From the NCBI RefSeq assembly GCF_000835165.1, contig NZ_CP007790.1, positions 2,046,001 to 2,110,000 of the forward strand: a DNA stretch of 64,000 nt, read 5' to 3'. This document shows positions 48,489 to 61,435 of this stretch, piece by piece. The notes beneath the pieces are model-generated. The model was not told where the DNA came from. It searched no databases and saw nothing but the letters and a program-made list of their open reading frames with translations. Source of the stretch: Corynebacterium marinum DSM 44953 (lineage in GTDB: Bacteria > Actinomycetota > Actinomycetes > Mycobacteriales > Mycobacteriaceae). Positions within the stretch are counted from its first letter, which is position 1; the number at the start of each line of letters is the position of its first letter. The position numbers and the translations under genes were made by a program.

Positions 48489-49766
48489 CTACCCGCTCAG
48501 GTGCCCCCGCAGCGTGGTGCCGGTGTACTCCGTCCGGAACAGGCCCCGTTCCTGGAGGACGGGGATGACCAGGTCCACGAAGTCCTCGATGCCCGCCGGC
48601 AGGGACGGCGGCATGAGGTTGAAGCCGTCCGCGCCACCGCCCTCGATCCAGCGCTGCATCTCGTCGGCGATCTGCTCCGGGGTGCCCACGAAGGTGGCGT
48701 GCCCACCACCGGCGGCGAGGTAACCCAGCAGTTCACGCACGGTCGGGTGCGTCGACTCGATGATGCGCAGGATCGTGGCGTACCGCCCCTTCGGGCCGTT
48801 GAACTCAGCCAGCGGCGGCAGTTCCGGGACGGGGACGTCGAGTTCCCAACCGGAGGTGTCCTGTCCGATGAAGTAGGACAGGCCCTTCAGGGCGTCCGCC
48901 ACCGGAAGCAGCCCGTTGAGGGCACGCTGTTTCTCCCGCGCCTCCTCCCCGGTGCGTCCGACGTAGGTGACCAGGCCCGGCATGACCACGAGCTCATCGG
49001 GGTCCCGCCCGGCCACCTCGGCGCGGCGGCGCACGTCGAGGCGGTACTCCCGGGCCATCTCGAGATCCCAGGCGACGGCGTAGACGCCTTCGGCGTACTT
49101 CGCCGCCAGATTCCGACCCGGCTCCGAGGCCCCGGCCTGGAAGAGCACCGGACGTCCCTGGGGCGGCGCCGGGATGTTGAGCGGCCCCGCGACCGTGAAG
49201 AAGTCCCCGGAGTGATCGAGCGTCGACAAGCGGGCGGGGTCGCCCCACCGCGCGGAAGGATCGTTGAGCACCGCATCAGACGGGAACGAGTCCCACAGGC
49301 GGTTGAGCACGGAGATGAACTCATCGGCGCGGGCGTAGCGCTCGGCGTGCGGGGGCAGCGCGGGCATCCCGTGGTTGCGTGCCTCGGTGTCGTTCATCGA
49401 GGTCACCACGTTGACTCCCGCGCGGCCACCGGAGATGTGGTCCAGGCTGGCCAGGAGACGCGCAGCGTGGAACGGCGGCCAGAATGTGGCGGAGGCGGTG
49501 GCCACCAGGCCGATCCGCTCGGTGGCACGGGCCAGGGCGGTCAGCGTGGTCACGGGCTCCAGGAACCACAGCGGGCCGGACCCGACGCCGCCGAGGTCGG
49601 CGGACTGTCCGTCGGCGAGGAAGACGGCGTCGAGAAGCCCCCGCTCCGCGACCCGGGCGAGGTGCTCCCAGTACGCGATGTCACCCAGCCTGTGGGAGGA
49701 GGAGTCGGACGCGCGCCACGCAGAGGTGTGGTGGCCGGCGGCGAAGGCGAAGAGGTTGAGGTGCAC
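48489..49766 (-). CDS. FMN-dependent monooxygenase (NtaA/SnaA/DszA family)
   Basis: The 425-residue luciferase-like monooxygenase has family features: SSHRLGDIAYWEHLARVAER, FLADGQSADLGG, the SATFWPPFHAARLLASLDHI segment, NVVTSMNDTEARNHG, and LFQAGASEPGRNLAAKYAEG. It needs reduced FMN from a partner reductase. Relatives break C-N or C-S bonds in chelators, sulfones or heterocycles. It is 4 bases after the SDR gene, and both lie behind a TPP riboswitch, which suggests a role around thiamine or its pyrimidine or thiazole pieces. Confidence 0.88.
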   Translation of the reverse strand: MHLNLFAFAAGHHTSAWRASDSSSHRLGDIAYWEHLARVAERGLLDAVFLADGQSADLGGVGSGPLWFLEPVTTLTALARATERIGLVATASATFWPPFHAARLLASLDHISGGRAGVNVVTSMNDTEARNHGMPALPPHAERYARADEFISVLNRLWDSFPSDAVLNDPSARWGDPARLSTLDHSGDFFTVAGPLNIPAPPQGRPVLFQAGASEPGRNLAAKYAEGVYAVAWDLEMAREYRLDVRRRAEVAGRDPDELVVMPGLVTYVGRTGEEAREKQRALNGLLPVADALKGLSYFIGQDTSGWELDVPVPELPPLAEFNGPKGRYATILRIIESTHPTVRELLGYLAAGGGHATFVGTPEQIADEMQRWIEGGGADGFNLMPPSLPAGIEDFVDLVIPVLQERGLFRTEYTGTTLRGHLSG

Positions 49767-49770
49767 GCCG

Positions 49771-50547
49771 TCAGTCCTTCACCAGTCCGCCGTCGACGAC
49801 CAGGTTCTGGCCGGTGACGGCACGCGCCCACGGGGAGGCGAAGAACAGGATCGCGTCGGCGAACTCCTCCGGCGTGGTCACGGACTGCAGTGGTGTCGAC
49901 GCCGCGATGAGGTCGAACACCTCGTCCGGTGTGGCCGCACTGGCGTCCGTGGTGCGCAGCAGGCCACCGGAGAGCATGTTCACGGTGACGCCCCGGGGCC
50001 CGAGGTCCGCGGCGAAGGTGCGGGTCAGGGAGAGCAGTGCGGCCTTGGCGGCGGTGTAGTCGTGGTACGGGACCACCGGGTACTGGAAGAGGTTGGTGCC
50101 GATCGTGACCACGCGGCCCGAACCGGACTCGTCGAAACCGGGCAGTGCGGCCTGGATGACGTTGAGGGCGCCCTGGATCGCGCCGGAGAACTGGTTCTCG
50201 AAACGTCCGTAGGAGATCTCGTCGGCCTTCGGCCGGGCGTCACCGTCGAAGGAGAAGTCCACGAGGGCATTGTTGACCACGGTGGTCACCGGGGCGTCGA
50301 AAACCGCGTGTGCCTGCGCGTACAGCGCCCCGACCTGCCCGCGGTCGCGGACGTCCGCCCGGATGGCGACCGCCCGGCCCGGATGCTCCCGGGCGAGTTC
50401 CTCGGCAGCGTGGGCACTGGAGAAGTAGTTGATGATGACCTTCGCGCCCTCGCGCAGGAAGGCCTCCGAGATGGCCCGGCCGAGGCCGCGGGCCCCGCCG
50501 GTGACGAGCACGATCTGCTCGGAGAGGGCTGGTGCAGTTGTGGTCAT
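49771..50547 (-). CDS. Short-chain dehydrogenase/reductase under TPP control
   Basis: The 258-residue SDR has cofactor motif VTGGARGLGRAISEAF, NNALVDFSFDG, catalytic Ser in TIGTNLFQYP region and YHDYTAAKAALL as Tyr-x3-Lys. It resembles 3-oxoacyl-ACP reductase-type SDRs. Its start (ATG 50547) sits just behind a hairpin that includes its ribosome site, and further upstream is a TPP riboswitch. It likely forms an operon with the downstream monooxygenase. Confidence 0.86.
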   Translation of the reverse strand: MTTTAPALSEQIVLVTGGARGLGRAISEAFLREGAKVIINYFSSAHAAEELAREHPGRAVAIRADVRDRGQVGALYAQAHAVFDAPVTTVVNNALVDFSFDGDARPKADEISYGRFENQFSGAIQGALNVIQAALPGFDESGSGRVVTIGTNLFQYPVVPYHDYTAAKAALLSLTRTFAADLGPRGVTVNMLSGGLLRTTDASAATPDEVFDLIAASTPLQSVTTPEEFADAILFFASPWARAVTGQNLVVDGGLVKD

Positions 50548-50552
50548 GTGGA

Positions 50553-50571
50553 CGCCTTTCCGGGAAAGGCG
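50553..50571 (-). promoter_or_regulatory. Hairpin covering the SDR ribosome site
   Basis: CGCCTTT and AAAGGCG pair across a 5-base loop; the 3' arm includes the GGAAAGG ribosome-binding sequence about 6-12 bases before the start codon. It could be the expression platform of the TPP riboswitch. Confidence 0.6.
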
Positions 50572-50616
50572 AAGGTACCCCGCTGGGCCCCACCGGGGTA
50601 GGCCTCGGCGGGGCAG

Positions 50617-50698
50617 TGGACATTCCCTTCGCCAGCATTAACTGGATCAGGTTCGACGGGTGTGTTCTCAGCTGCCCGCGGGCAGCACCCCGTGTCAC
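50617..50698 (-). promoter_or_regulatory. TPP riboswitch (THI element)
   Basis: Read on the minus strand it contains CTGAGAACACACCCGT, then GAACCTGATCCAGTTAATGC and GGCGAAGGGA, the conserved core of the TPP aptamer, with a closing stem GACA/TGTC. It lies about 70 bases upstream of the SDR gene. Confidence 0.93.
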
Positions 50699-50785
50699 GC
50701 GGAACTCACCGTAGCAGTCCCCGACACCCCGTCACAGTTTTCGGTAACCTCGGTCACACATCGCCCCGAACTTATAGGAGTGACC

Positions 50786-51670
50786 ATGACCGACATGCGC
50801 GACCCCCGCACCCTCCACCCGAAGATCGACCCGCCGAAGCAGACGCAGCCCCACCCTGGCCTGGACGCCGAACTCGAGCCCAAGGGGGACCTGGGCCTGG
50901 ACACCTACCAGGGCAACGGCCGACTGAAGGGCAGGAAGGCCCTGATCACCGGCGGCGACTCCGGCATCGGTGCCGCCGTGGCCATCGCCTACGCCCGGGA
51001 GGGGGCGGACGTCGCCATCGCCTACCTCCCCGAGGAGGAGCCGGACGCGGAGAAGATCATCCAGGCGATCGAGGACGCCGGCCAGAAGGCCCTGGCACTC
51101 CCGGGCGACCTGCAGGAGCTCGCCCAGTGCGAGGCCATCGTGGAGAAGACCGTCGAAGCCTTCGGTGGCCTGGACATCCTGGTCAACAACGCCTCCCGAC
51201 AGATCTGGCACGACGGCATCGGGAACATCCCCGACGATGATTTCGACGCCACCATGAAGTCCAACATCTACAGCTCCTACCGGGTGACCAAGGCCGCCCT
51301 CCCCCACCTCAAGCCGGGTTCCTCGATCATCTTCACCTCCTCCATCCAGGCGTACGAGCCCTCCCCCCACCTCCTCGACTACGCCATGACCAAGGCCGCG
51401 ATGAACAACCTGTCCAAGGGTCTGGCCCAGCAGCTCGCGCCGGAGGGAATCCGCGTCAATGCCGTCGCGCCGGGCCCGGTGTGGACCCCTCTCCAGCCCA
51501 GCCACGGCCAGCCGCAGGACAAGATCGAGGGTTTCGGCCAGCATGCTCCCCTGGGCCGGGCGGGCCAGCCCGCCGAACTGGCCGGGGCCTACGTGTTCCT
51601 GGCCTCCGACGAGGCGTCCTACGTCATGGGTGAGACCCTCGGTGTGACCGGCGGCTCCCCCACCCCCTAG
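50786..51670 (+). CDS. Short-chain dehydrogenase/reductase, YghA/general stress type
   Basis: The 294 residues have an extended N-terminus (about 1-45, KIDPPKQTQPHPGLDAELEP) before the SDR core: TGGDSGIGAAVAIAYAREGA, NNASRQIWHDG, TSSIQAYEPSPHLLDYAMTK with catalytic Ser, Tyr and Lys, and VAPGPVWTPL. Such proteins (YghA, general stress protein 39) reduce aldehydes or ketones with NADPH. The start follows ATAGGAG. It is divergent to the TPP riboswitch and overlaps the next gene end by 4 bases. Confidence 0.88.
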   Translation: MTDMRDPRTLHPKIDPPKQTQPHPGLDAELEPKGDLGLDTYQGNGRLKGRKALITGGDSGIGAAVAIAYAREGADVAIAYLPEEEPDAEKIIQAIEDAGQKALALPGDLQELAQCEAIVEKTVEAFGGLDILVNNASRQIWHDGIGNIPDDDFDATMKSNIYSSYRVTKAALPHLKPGSSIIFTSSIQAYEPSPHLLDYAMTKAAMNNLSKGLAQQLAPEGIRVNAVAPGPVWTPLQPSHGQPQDKIEGFGQHAPLGRAGQPAELAGAYVFLASDEASYVMGETLGVTGGSPTP

Positions 51671-52629
51671 GAACCGCCCAGCTCCGCCAGCAGCTCCTCC
51701 GAGCGGGCCCTGCCCGCCAGGTCGCTCATGCCGCCGGTGACGAGGATTTCCTCGGCGCCGGCGGCGTGGAGAAGCTCCCGGAGCCGCGCCCCGACCTGCG
51801 CCGGGGTGCCGTGGACGGCACCCGCCAGGGCCTCCTCGACGCGGCGCCGCTCCCGACTGCTGAGCGAGGCTTCCTCCAGCTGCCCCACGGGAGACAGACC
51901 GTCGAAGGACCCGGTGGAGCGGGCCCTCGCCTGCGCCCAGGCCTCGGGGAGGAGCAGGTCGCGGGCAGCCTCAGCTGTGTCGGCGACGGCGATGATGAAG
52001 GAGAGGATGATCTGCGGGGCGTCGATGAGCCCGGGCCGGAAGTTCTGCCGGTAGAGCCGGGCGGCGTCGACCTGATTGGGGCCGCCGAGGATCACGCCGA
52101 GGCCGAGTTCGGCGGCAAGCAGCACCGAGCGGAAGCCCGCCAGCAGGAACACCGGCGTGGCGCCGTGATTGGCCGGCCGGGCGGTGACCGCCGCCTCGCC
52201 GCGCAGATATCCGAGCAGCTCCCGCAGGTCATCAGGGTACCGCTTCTTCAGCTCCGCCACGTCGCCCTGGCGCAGGGCCGCGCGGACGGGCGCGGTGAAA
52301 CCGAGGGAGGAGCCGATGCCGGCGTCCACACGCGAAGGGAACAGGGCCTCCAGGGTGGCTATCTGCTCCGCGACGATCAGGGGCTGATGATCAGGCAGCA
52401 TGATGCCCGCGGTGCCGATCCGGATCGATTCCGTGGCGGCCCCCACCGCCGTGGCGAGCATCGCCGGCTGGGATCCCGGCAGCCCGGGGACGGCGTGGTG
52501 CTCCGCGACGAGGAAGCGCCGGAACCCCCGCGATTCAGCGGAGCGTGCATGCTCCAGCACGCCCTGGAGCACCTCCGATTCACTGAGCCCGGCGATGGCG
52601 TTGGCACGGTCGAGAACAGAAAAGCGCAT
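51667..52629 (-). CDS. Luciferase-like (MsnO8-type) flavin oxidoreductase
   Basis: The 320 residues form a bacterial luciferase-like domain: SVLDRANAI, RFLVAEHHAVPGLPGSQPAM, ESIRIGTAGIMLPDHQPLIV, FPSRVDAGIGSSLG, and GTPAQVGARLRELL near the end. The protein probably uses FMNH2 or F420; the substrate is unknown. I choose the ATG at 52629; a GTG 12 bases upstream is possible. It is convergent to the SDR gene with a 4-base overlap. Confidence 0.86.
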   Translation of the reverse strand: MRFSVLDRANAIAGLSESEVLQGVLEHARSAESRGFRRFLVAEHHAVPGLPGSQPAMLATAVGAATESIRIGTAGIMLPDHQPLIVAEQIATLEALFPSRVDAGIGSSLGFTAPVRAALRQGDVAELKKRYPDDLRELLGYLRGEAAVTARPANHGATPVFLLAGFRSVLLAAELGLGVILGGPNQVDAARLYRQNFRPGLIDAPQIILSFIIAVADTAEAARDLLLPEAWAQARARSTGSFDGLSPVGQLEEASLSSRERRRVEEALAGAVHGTPAQVGARLRELLHAAGAEEILVTGGMSDLAGRARSEELLAELGGS

Positions 52630-52650
52630 GCCCCCCACCATGCCACGCGG

Positions 52651-53847
52651 TCACCAGCTGGAGGTCCCGTCCGCGTTGCCCGCCCGCCAGGTTTTCCAGG
52701 GGATGTTCCAGTCGCCGAGGCCGTCGTAGCCGGACAGCACCCCTCCGACGGTGTTGCGCACCTCGACCGGGTCACCGCGTTTGACCACGTCCTGGAACCA
52801 TGCGGCGGCTTCGGTGGTGACGTTGATGCAGCCGTGCGAGACGTTTCTGCTGCCCTGGTCGCCCACCGACCACGGCGCGGCGTGGACGTAGATGCCGGAC
52901 CAGGACATCTGCGTCGCGTACTCCACCTCGGTGCGGTAGCCGCCCTGGTCGTAACCCAGACCGAACGTGGTGGAGTCCATGACCATGGACTCCCGCTCGT
53001 CGCCGATGATGTAGGTACCGTTCGGGGTGGCCCACTTTTCGGTGCCCAGGGAAACGGGGATGGTGCGCAGGACCTCGCCGTTGCGGTAGACCGTCATCGA
53101 TTTGGTGGCGTCGTCGACCACCGTGCGCACATCCTCGCCGATGGTGAAGCTCATCCGGTTGTCCTGCGAGCCGTACACTCCCCCGCCGAGGTTCGCGCCG
53201 TAGATGTCCGCCCGTACGTCCACCTGCGTGCCGGGGGTCCAGTACTCCTTCGGCCGCCAGCGCAGCTCGGAGTTGTTCAGCCAGTAGAAGGCGCCCTCGA
53301 CTTCCGGGGACGTGGTGATAGTGATGGCGTCCTGCGCAGCCTGCCGGTCCTTGACTGCGGCGCCGAACCGCAGCGTGACGGTCTGCGCGACGCCGACCGT
53401 GGCGCCGTCCAGCGGCGCGAGCGACACACCGGCCGTCGACGCCGGGCTCACCGTGCTGAACGTGGTGGCAGTGGTCCGCCCCGCCCGGTCCTCGGCCTTG
53501 ATCGTGTACGTGCGGTGGTAACCCAGATCCTCGGCTGTCGACCACTCGCGGCCGTCCGCCGACAGCTCAGAGTCGACGACCTTGCCGTCCTGATTGGTCA
53601 TCGTGACCTTCTTCAGGCCCTCCGCCGAGGTCACAGTCACCGGCTCGGAGGGATCGACGCCCTTCGCCCCGTCCACCACCGAAACAAGCGGCGGGGCAGG
53701 CTCCGACTCCACCACCGGGGACTGCGCCTCACTCACCGGCTCCTGCCCGATCGTGCAGCCTGTCAGCGTTCCCGCTGTGAGAACCGCCGCGACGAACGCA
53801 ACGAACACTGTCCTGCTCCGCCCGGCAAGGGGGATCCCGACCTTCAC
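52651..53847 (-). CDS. lppS: L,D-transpeptidase lipoprotein (LppS-like)
   Basis: The 398-residue protein starts at a GTG (53847, AGAGG upstream) and has a lipoprotein signal with LTGC at Cys31. Then come two Ig-like domains (about 55-145 and 150-250) and the YkuD catalytic domain with [10 protein letters not shown] and [11 protein letters not shown], whose Cys is the nucleophile. It makes 3-3 crosslinks in peptidoglycan at the outer face of the membrane. The position downstream of cmrA-orn matches Rv2518c (lppS); the island and other genes separate them here. Confidence 0.92.
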   Translation of the reverse strand: MKVGIPLAGRSRTVFVAFVAAVLTAGTLTGCTIGQEPVSEAQSPVVESEPAPPLVSVVDGAKGVDPSEPVTVTSAEGLKKVTMTNQDGKVVDSELSADGREWSTAEDLGYHRTYTIKAEDRAGRTTATTFSTVSPASTAGVSLAPLDGATVGVAQTVTLRFGAAVKDRQAAQDAITITTSPEVEGAFYWLNNSELRWRPKEYWTPGTQVDVRADIYGANLGGGVYGSQDNRMSFTIGEDVRTVVDDATKSMTVYRNGEVLRTIPVSLGTEKWATPNGTYIIGDERESMVMDSTTFGLGYDQGGYRTEVEYATQMSWSGIYVHAAPWSVGDQGSRNVSHGCINVTTEAAAWFQDVVKRGDPVEVRNTVGGVLSGYDGLGDWNIPWKTWRAGNADGTSSW

Positions 53848-54071
53848 GCACAACCTCTTGATCCGGCACAAACCATATCGATGATTTCTTATGTACAACG
53901 ATCAGGGTAACGCCCCTCCGGCCACCCCACCAATAACTTCGTTCACACCGTTCCAGAAAGTCGCAGAAAAACACCTTCTGACCTGGCGATTTTACTAGCA
54001 ACACCAAAGCCTGTTATATTTTTCCTCGTTGCCGGGACAGCCCAGAACACAGGGAAGAACGGATGACGAAA

Positions 54072-54144
54072 GCGCCATTAGCTCAATTGGTAGAGCATCT
54101 GACTCTTAATCAGAGGGTTCGGGGTTCGATTCCCTGATGGCGCA
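54072..54144 (+). tRNA. tRNA-Lys(CTT)
   Basis: Acceptor GCGCCAT pairs with ATGGCGC; anticodon stem TCTGA/TCAGA with loop CTCTTAA gives anticodon CTT; the T-arm has TTCGATT. Complete cloverleaf, CCA not encoded. Confidence 0.96.
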
Positions 54145-54148
54145 CAAT

Positions 54149-54179
54149 AAGACCAGGCCCCCGCGGCCTGGTCTTTTTT
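54149..54179 (+). terminator. Terminator of tRNA-Lys
   Basis: AAGACCAGGCC pairs with GGCCTGGTCTT (11 bp, 5-base loop), ending in a run of T. Confidence 0.9.
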
Positions 54180-54286
54180 GTTTGCCGGGAGTAGAGGCGC
54201 CACCTGCGAGGCCGCCCCGCCGGGGAATCCGGGGCGGCGGCCTGGCCGGGGTGGGCGGATCATCCGGGCGACGTGAGCGCCGCCAC

Positions 54287-55537
54287 TCAGGTGAGGGCCT
54301 CCACCGTGTCCGCGTAGGTCCCGTCGGAGAATTCCAGGTCGGTGACCACGCCTTCGGGGTCGTAGATGGCGCAGGTGAATCCTTTCTCGCGGAGACGGCG
54401 CAGGCCCTCCTTGACCATGCGCCGGCCCATGCGGTTGAAGGAGGTGACCCGGGAGACGTCGAGAAGCAGTTCACTCCCGCCCAGTTTGTGCGAGCCCAGC
54501 TCGTGGAGGATGTTCTCGGCGGCGGTGAAGTTGATGGTCCCCTGGAGGCGGATGACGGTGGAGTCCCCGTCGCGGGTGATGGACCGGACCCCGGGGACGG
54601 AATGATGGTCGGCCGCCATCAGGTGCAGGCCCATCTCCCGGGACAGGCGCTCGAAGATCTTCACGCCCCGGACGGAGTTCCCGCTGGAGTCCAACCGGGG
54701 GGAGAACGTGGCGATGCCCAACTGCCCGGGGAGGGTGCCGATGAGCCCTCCCGCCACGCCGGATTTCGCGGGGATGCCCACCCCGGCCATCCAGCGGCCG
54801 GCACCGTCGTACATGCCGGAGGAGCTCATCACCGCGAGGGTGCGCCGGCAGACTTCGGAGGTGAGCAGCCGTTCCCCGGTGACGGGTTGGACGCCCCCGG
54901 TGGCGAGGGTGGCCGACATGACCGCCAGGTCGCGGGTGGTCACCAGGATGGAGCACTGCCGGGTGTAGCTGAGCACTGCGTCGTGGGCCTCGTCGTGGAT
55001 GATGCCGTGGCTGCGCAGCATGTGCGCGATGGAGAGGTTGCGGTCGGCGCTGAGTATCTCGGAGTTGCACAGCTCCTCGTCGATGGACAGGTCGCGGCCC
55101 GCGAGGCGGGAGAGCAGGTCGCGGATCTTCTCCACGCGGTCGTCGACGCTGGAGTCCTCCCCGTTGATGAGCTGGTTCACGGCGATGGCCCCGGCGTTGA
55201 TCATGGGGTTGACCGGCCGGTTGTCGTTGTCGTCGAGGGAGAGCTCGTTGAAGGCCTCGCCGGAGGGTTCCAGTCCGACGACCTCGTCGACGGCTTCGGC
55301 CCCGAGTTCCTGGAGCGCCAGTGCGTAGATGAAGGGTTTGGAGATCGACTGGATGGTGAATTCCACGTCGCCGTCCCCGGCGGAGTAGACGTGCCCGCTG
55401 GTGGTGCAGAGCGCGAGGGCGAGGCGGTTGGGATCTGCGTCGCGGAGCTCGGGGATGTAGTCGGCGGATTGTCCCCCGTCGTCGTCGCGCACGTGGTCGA
55501 GAATGTCGGCGAGGTAGTCGGGGATGGGTGGCTGCAT
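54287..55537 (-). CDS. glsA: Glutaminase with C-terminal STAS domain
   Basis: The 416 residues are a serine-dependent beta-lactamase-like glutaminase (about 1-305) with the catalytic SISKPFIYALALQELG, NPMINAGAIA, ELCNSEI, and SGVAGGLIGTLPGQLGIATF motifs, followed by a STAS domain (about 320-405, STVIRLQGTINFTAAENIL, LLLDVSRVTSFNRMG). It hydrolyses glutamine to glutamate and ammonia; the STAS part may regulate it. The ATG at 55537 fits the family N-terminus. Confidence 0.94.
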   Translation of the reverse strand: MQPPIPDYLADILDHVRDDDGGQSADYIPELRDADPNRLALALCTTSGHVYSAGDGDVEFTIQSISKPFIYALALQELGAEAVDEVVGLEPSGEAFNELSLDDNDNRPVNPMINAGAIAVNQLINGEDSSVDDRVEKIRDLLSRLAGRDLSIDEELCNSEILSADRNLSIAHMLRSHGIIHDEAHDAVLSYTRQCSILVTTRDLAVMSATLATGGVQPVTGERLLTSEVCRRTLAVMSSSGMYDGAGRWMAGVGIPAKSGVAGGLIGTLPGQLGIATFSPRLDSSGNSVRGVKIFERLSREMGLHLMAADHHSVPGVRSITRDGDSTVIRLQGTINFTAAENILHELGSHKLGGSELLLDVSRVTSFNRMGRRMVKEGLRRLREKGFTCAIYDPEGVVTDLEFSDGTYADTVEALT

Positions 55538-55605
55538 GGGCTTCAGCCTACCGGCGGAATTCGCCTCCCCCACGTCATCGCCCGGGGGTGGTTAAGCTCT
55601 AGACC

Positions 55606-56706
55606 ATGGCTGACGGCGTGACCATCTACGACATCGCGGAGTTGGCGGGGGTCTCCGCCTCGACGGTGTCGCGGGTCTTCTCCCGGCCGGACCGGGTGAG
55701 CTTCCGGACCGCGGAGAAGGTGCGTGCGGCCGCCCGGCAGCTGGGCTACCGCCTGGACGTGGAGACCGGCAGTTCCGGGTCCGCGCAGCGGGCAACCCGG
55801 AATCTCGGGCTGGTGGTCGCCGACATCACCAACCCCTTCTTCCAGGAGGTGTTCCGGGGGGCGGAGCACGCCGCACGCCAGGAGGGGATGCTGCTGACCA
55901 TCGCCGACACCCACGAGTCCGTGCGCCGGGCGAAGGCCGCCGTGGAGCTGCTGATGCCGACGGTGGACGGGCTGCTGCTGGCGTCGACGCGGCTGGCCAA
56001 CGGCGACATCCAGAAGATCGCGCGCCTGATACCCACGGTGTGCATCAACCGCCCGGTCCCGGGGGTGCCCAGCGTGCTGGTGAACAATTACGAGGGCGCG
56101 ATCCGGGCCGCCGAGCACCTGGAGAGTCAGGGGGTGCGGTCGATCACCTATCTCGCGGGCCCGACCGACTCGTGGGCGGACGCCTCGCGCTGGCGGGGGC
56201 TTCTCGACGCCGTCGACCCCCATGCCCTCAGCACGGACCGGAACATGACAGCCGTCGTCGATCCGGCACCGGTGCCGTTCACCCGCAGCGCCCCGCTTTC
56301 GCCGGAGACCGTCGCCCGCCTGTCGCGGTTGACGGTGCGCCAGCAGCGGGTCGAGGAACCGACCACGGTGGGCGGGCGGCGCGCTTTCGAGCTGTGGCGC
56401 AAGAATCCGACGGATGCCGTCATCTGCTTCAACGATCTGGTGGCCATCGGTTTCCTCGATCAGGCCCGGCGGGCGGGGGTGGACGTCCCGGGCGACGTGG
56501 CGGTGGTCGGCTGCGACAACACCGAGGTCACCTCCCTCGTGCATCCCGGGCTGACGACGATCGCCGGCCCCCTCCGGTCGATGGGGCGCGTCGCCGCAGC
56601 CAACCTCATGGCCGTGATCCGCGGGCTGAAGGGGCCGTCGGCGCAGCCCCGGGTGCTGCCCACGCGCCTCATCGTCCGCGCCTCCAGCTTGCACGTGAGG
56701 GAGTGA
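55606..56706 (+). CDS. LacI-family regulator of the glucuronide operon
   Basis: The 366-residue protein has the LacI-type helix-turn-helix (TIYDIAELAGVSASTVSRVF, about 6-25) and a periplasmic-binding-like sensor domain (NLGLVVADITNPFFQEVFRG to GCDNTEVTSLVHPGLTTI). It lies 83 bases upstream of uxaC in the same direction, so it is probably the local repressor responding to glucuronate or fructuronate. Confidence 0.88.
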   Translation: MADGVTIYDIAELAGVSASTVSRVFSRPDRVSFRTAEKVRAAARQLGYRLDVETGSSGSAQRATRNLGLVVADITNPFFQEVFRGAEHAARQEGMLLTIADTHESVRRAKAAVELLMPTVDGLLLASTRLANGDIQKIARLIPTVCINRPVPGVPSVLVNNYEGAIRAAEHLESQGVRSITYLAGPTDSWADASRWRGLLDAVDPHALSTDRNMTAVVDPAPVPFTRSAPLSPETVARLSRLTVRQQRVEEPTTVGGRRAFELWRKNPTDAVICFNDLVAIGFLDQARRAGVDVPGDVAVVGCDNTEVTSLVHPGLTTIAGPLRSMGRVAAANLMAVIRGLKGPSAQPRVLPTRLIVRASSLHVRE

Positions 56707-56746
56707 GGCCCGCCTGACCTGCGGATAAGTGTGAGGAAACTATCTG

Positions 56747-56756
56747 CAACTCGTTG
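56747..56756. promoter_or_regulatory. Candidate LacI-type operator before uxaC
   Basis: CAAC-TC-GTTG forms an inverted repeat in the 83-base gap upstream of uxaC, 34 bases from its start. It fits a LacI-family half-site pattern but is short. Confidence 0.35.
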
Positions 56757-56789
56757 TCCATGGGGCGGGCCGACGAGTGGAATGAGGTC

Positions 56790-58201
56790 ATGAGTACCTC
56801 ACACGCTGCGCACCCGGACCGGCTTCTGCCGGTGGATCCCGGCACCCGGTCCATCGCACGTAGGCTGCTTGCCCACGTCGAGGATCTTCCCGTCATTTCC
56901 CCGCACGGCCACCTCGACCCGGCCATGTTCGTCCACGACGAACCCTTCTCCGACCCCACCTCCCTGCTGATCACCCCGGACCACTACGTGACGCGGGTCC
57001 TGCACTCCGCGGGCGTCGATCTGGCCGACCTCGGCGTCGGCGGGTCGGACGCCGACAAGCAGGCGGCGTGGCGGATCTTCGTCCGCAACTGGCCCCTTTT
57101 CGCGGGCACCGCGTCGGGTTACTGGCTGGAGCAGGAGTTCGAGCACGTCTTCGGCATCAACCCCGACCGGCTGGCCGACGGCGGCGCAGACACTGCGGAC
57201 GAGATCTGGGCTGAGTTGTCCGAGGTCCTCGACCGCCCGGATTTCCGCCCGCGCGCCCTCGCCGAGTCCTTCGGCCTGGAGGTGCTGGCCACCACGGACG
57301 ACCCGCTGGACGACCTCGCCCACCACAAGATGCTGGCCGAGGACCCGGACTTCAGCCCGCGGGTGCTGCCCACGTTCCGGCCCGACGCCTACACCAAGAT
57401 GTACAACGCGGGGTTCGGGGAGAACGTCGAGAAGCTCATCGACGTCGCGGGCGAAGGCCTGACCGGCTACGCCGGGTACCTGCGGGCCCTGCGCAACCGG
57501 CGCCAGTACTTCATCGAGCACGGTGCGACCAGCGCGGACCACGGAACCCACAACGCAGATTCCCGGCCGCTGGACGACGCGGAGGCGCAGCGCATCCTCG
57601 ACAAGGGCCGCGCCGGCACCGCCACCCGCGCGGAGGCCCTGGCGTTCGAGGCGAACATGACCTACCGCTTCGCGGAAATGAGCCAGGAGGACCACCTGGT
57701 GATGACGCTCCACCCGGGCGTGCACCGCAACCACTCGGCCTCCGCCTTCGAGCGTTTCGGCGCCGACACCGGCCACGATATCCCCTTCAGCCTGGACTAC
57801 ACCGCCGGGCTGCAGCCCCTGCTCAGCGACTTCGGCGAGAACCCCGACTTCCATTTCGTCCTGTTCACCATGGACGAGACCGTCTTCTCCCGCGAGCTGG
57901 CCCCCCTGGCCGGCTACTACCCCAGCGTGTATCTCGGAGCGCCCTGGTGGTTCATCGACGAGATCGACGCCATGAATCGCTACCGCTCCGCCACCACCGG
58001 CACCGCCGGGTTCTCCCGCTACTCCGGCTTCATCGACGACACCCGCGCGTACTGCTCCATCCCGGCGCGCCACAACACCTCGCGGCGGGTCGACGCCGCG
58101 TACCTCGCCCGTCTCGTCGGCGAGCACCGCCTCTCCGAGGACCGGGCCGCCGACATCATCGTCGATCTCATCGACTCCTCTCCCCGAAGGGTGTTCAAGC
58201 T

Positions 58202-58205
<4 letters not shown>
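56790..58205 (+). CDS. uxaC: Glucuronate isomerase
   Basis: The 471-residue uronate isomerase belongs to the amidohydrolase superfamily: VISPHGHLDP near the start gives metal-binding His residues, YWLEQEFEHVFGI, TTDDPLDDL, and ALAFEANMTYRFAEMSQEDH follow; GAPWWFIDEIDAMNRYR is near the end. It converts D-glucuronate to D-fructuronate. The ATG at 56790 follows GAGG; an in-frame start 36 bases upstream is less likely. It overlaps uxuB by 4 bases. Confidence 0.94.
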
Positions 58206-61398
<3,193 letters not shown>

Positions 61399-61435
61399 CC
61401 CCCGAAACCACCACTGATCTCCCCGAGGAGAAACC

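Noticed and set aside
50660..50785. Earlier in-frame start for the SDR at 50786
   Set aside because: The extension would lie on the antisense of the TPP riboswitch; the ATG at 50786 has a good ribosome site and the family N-terminus.
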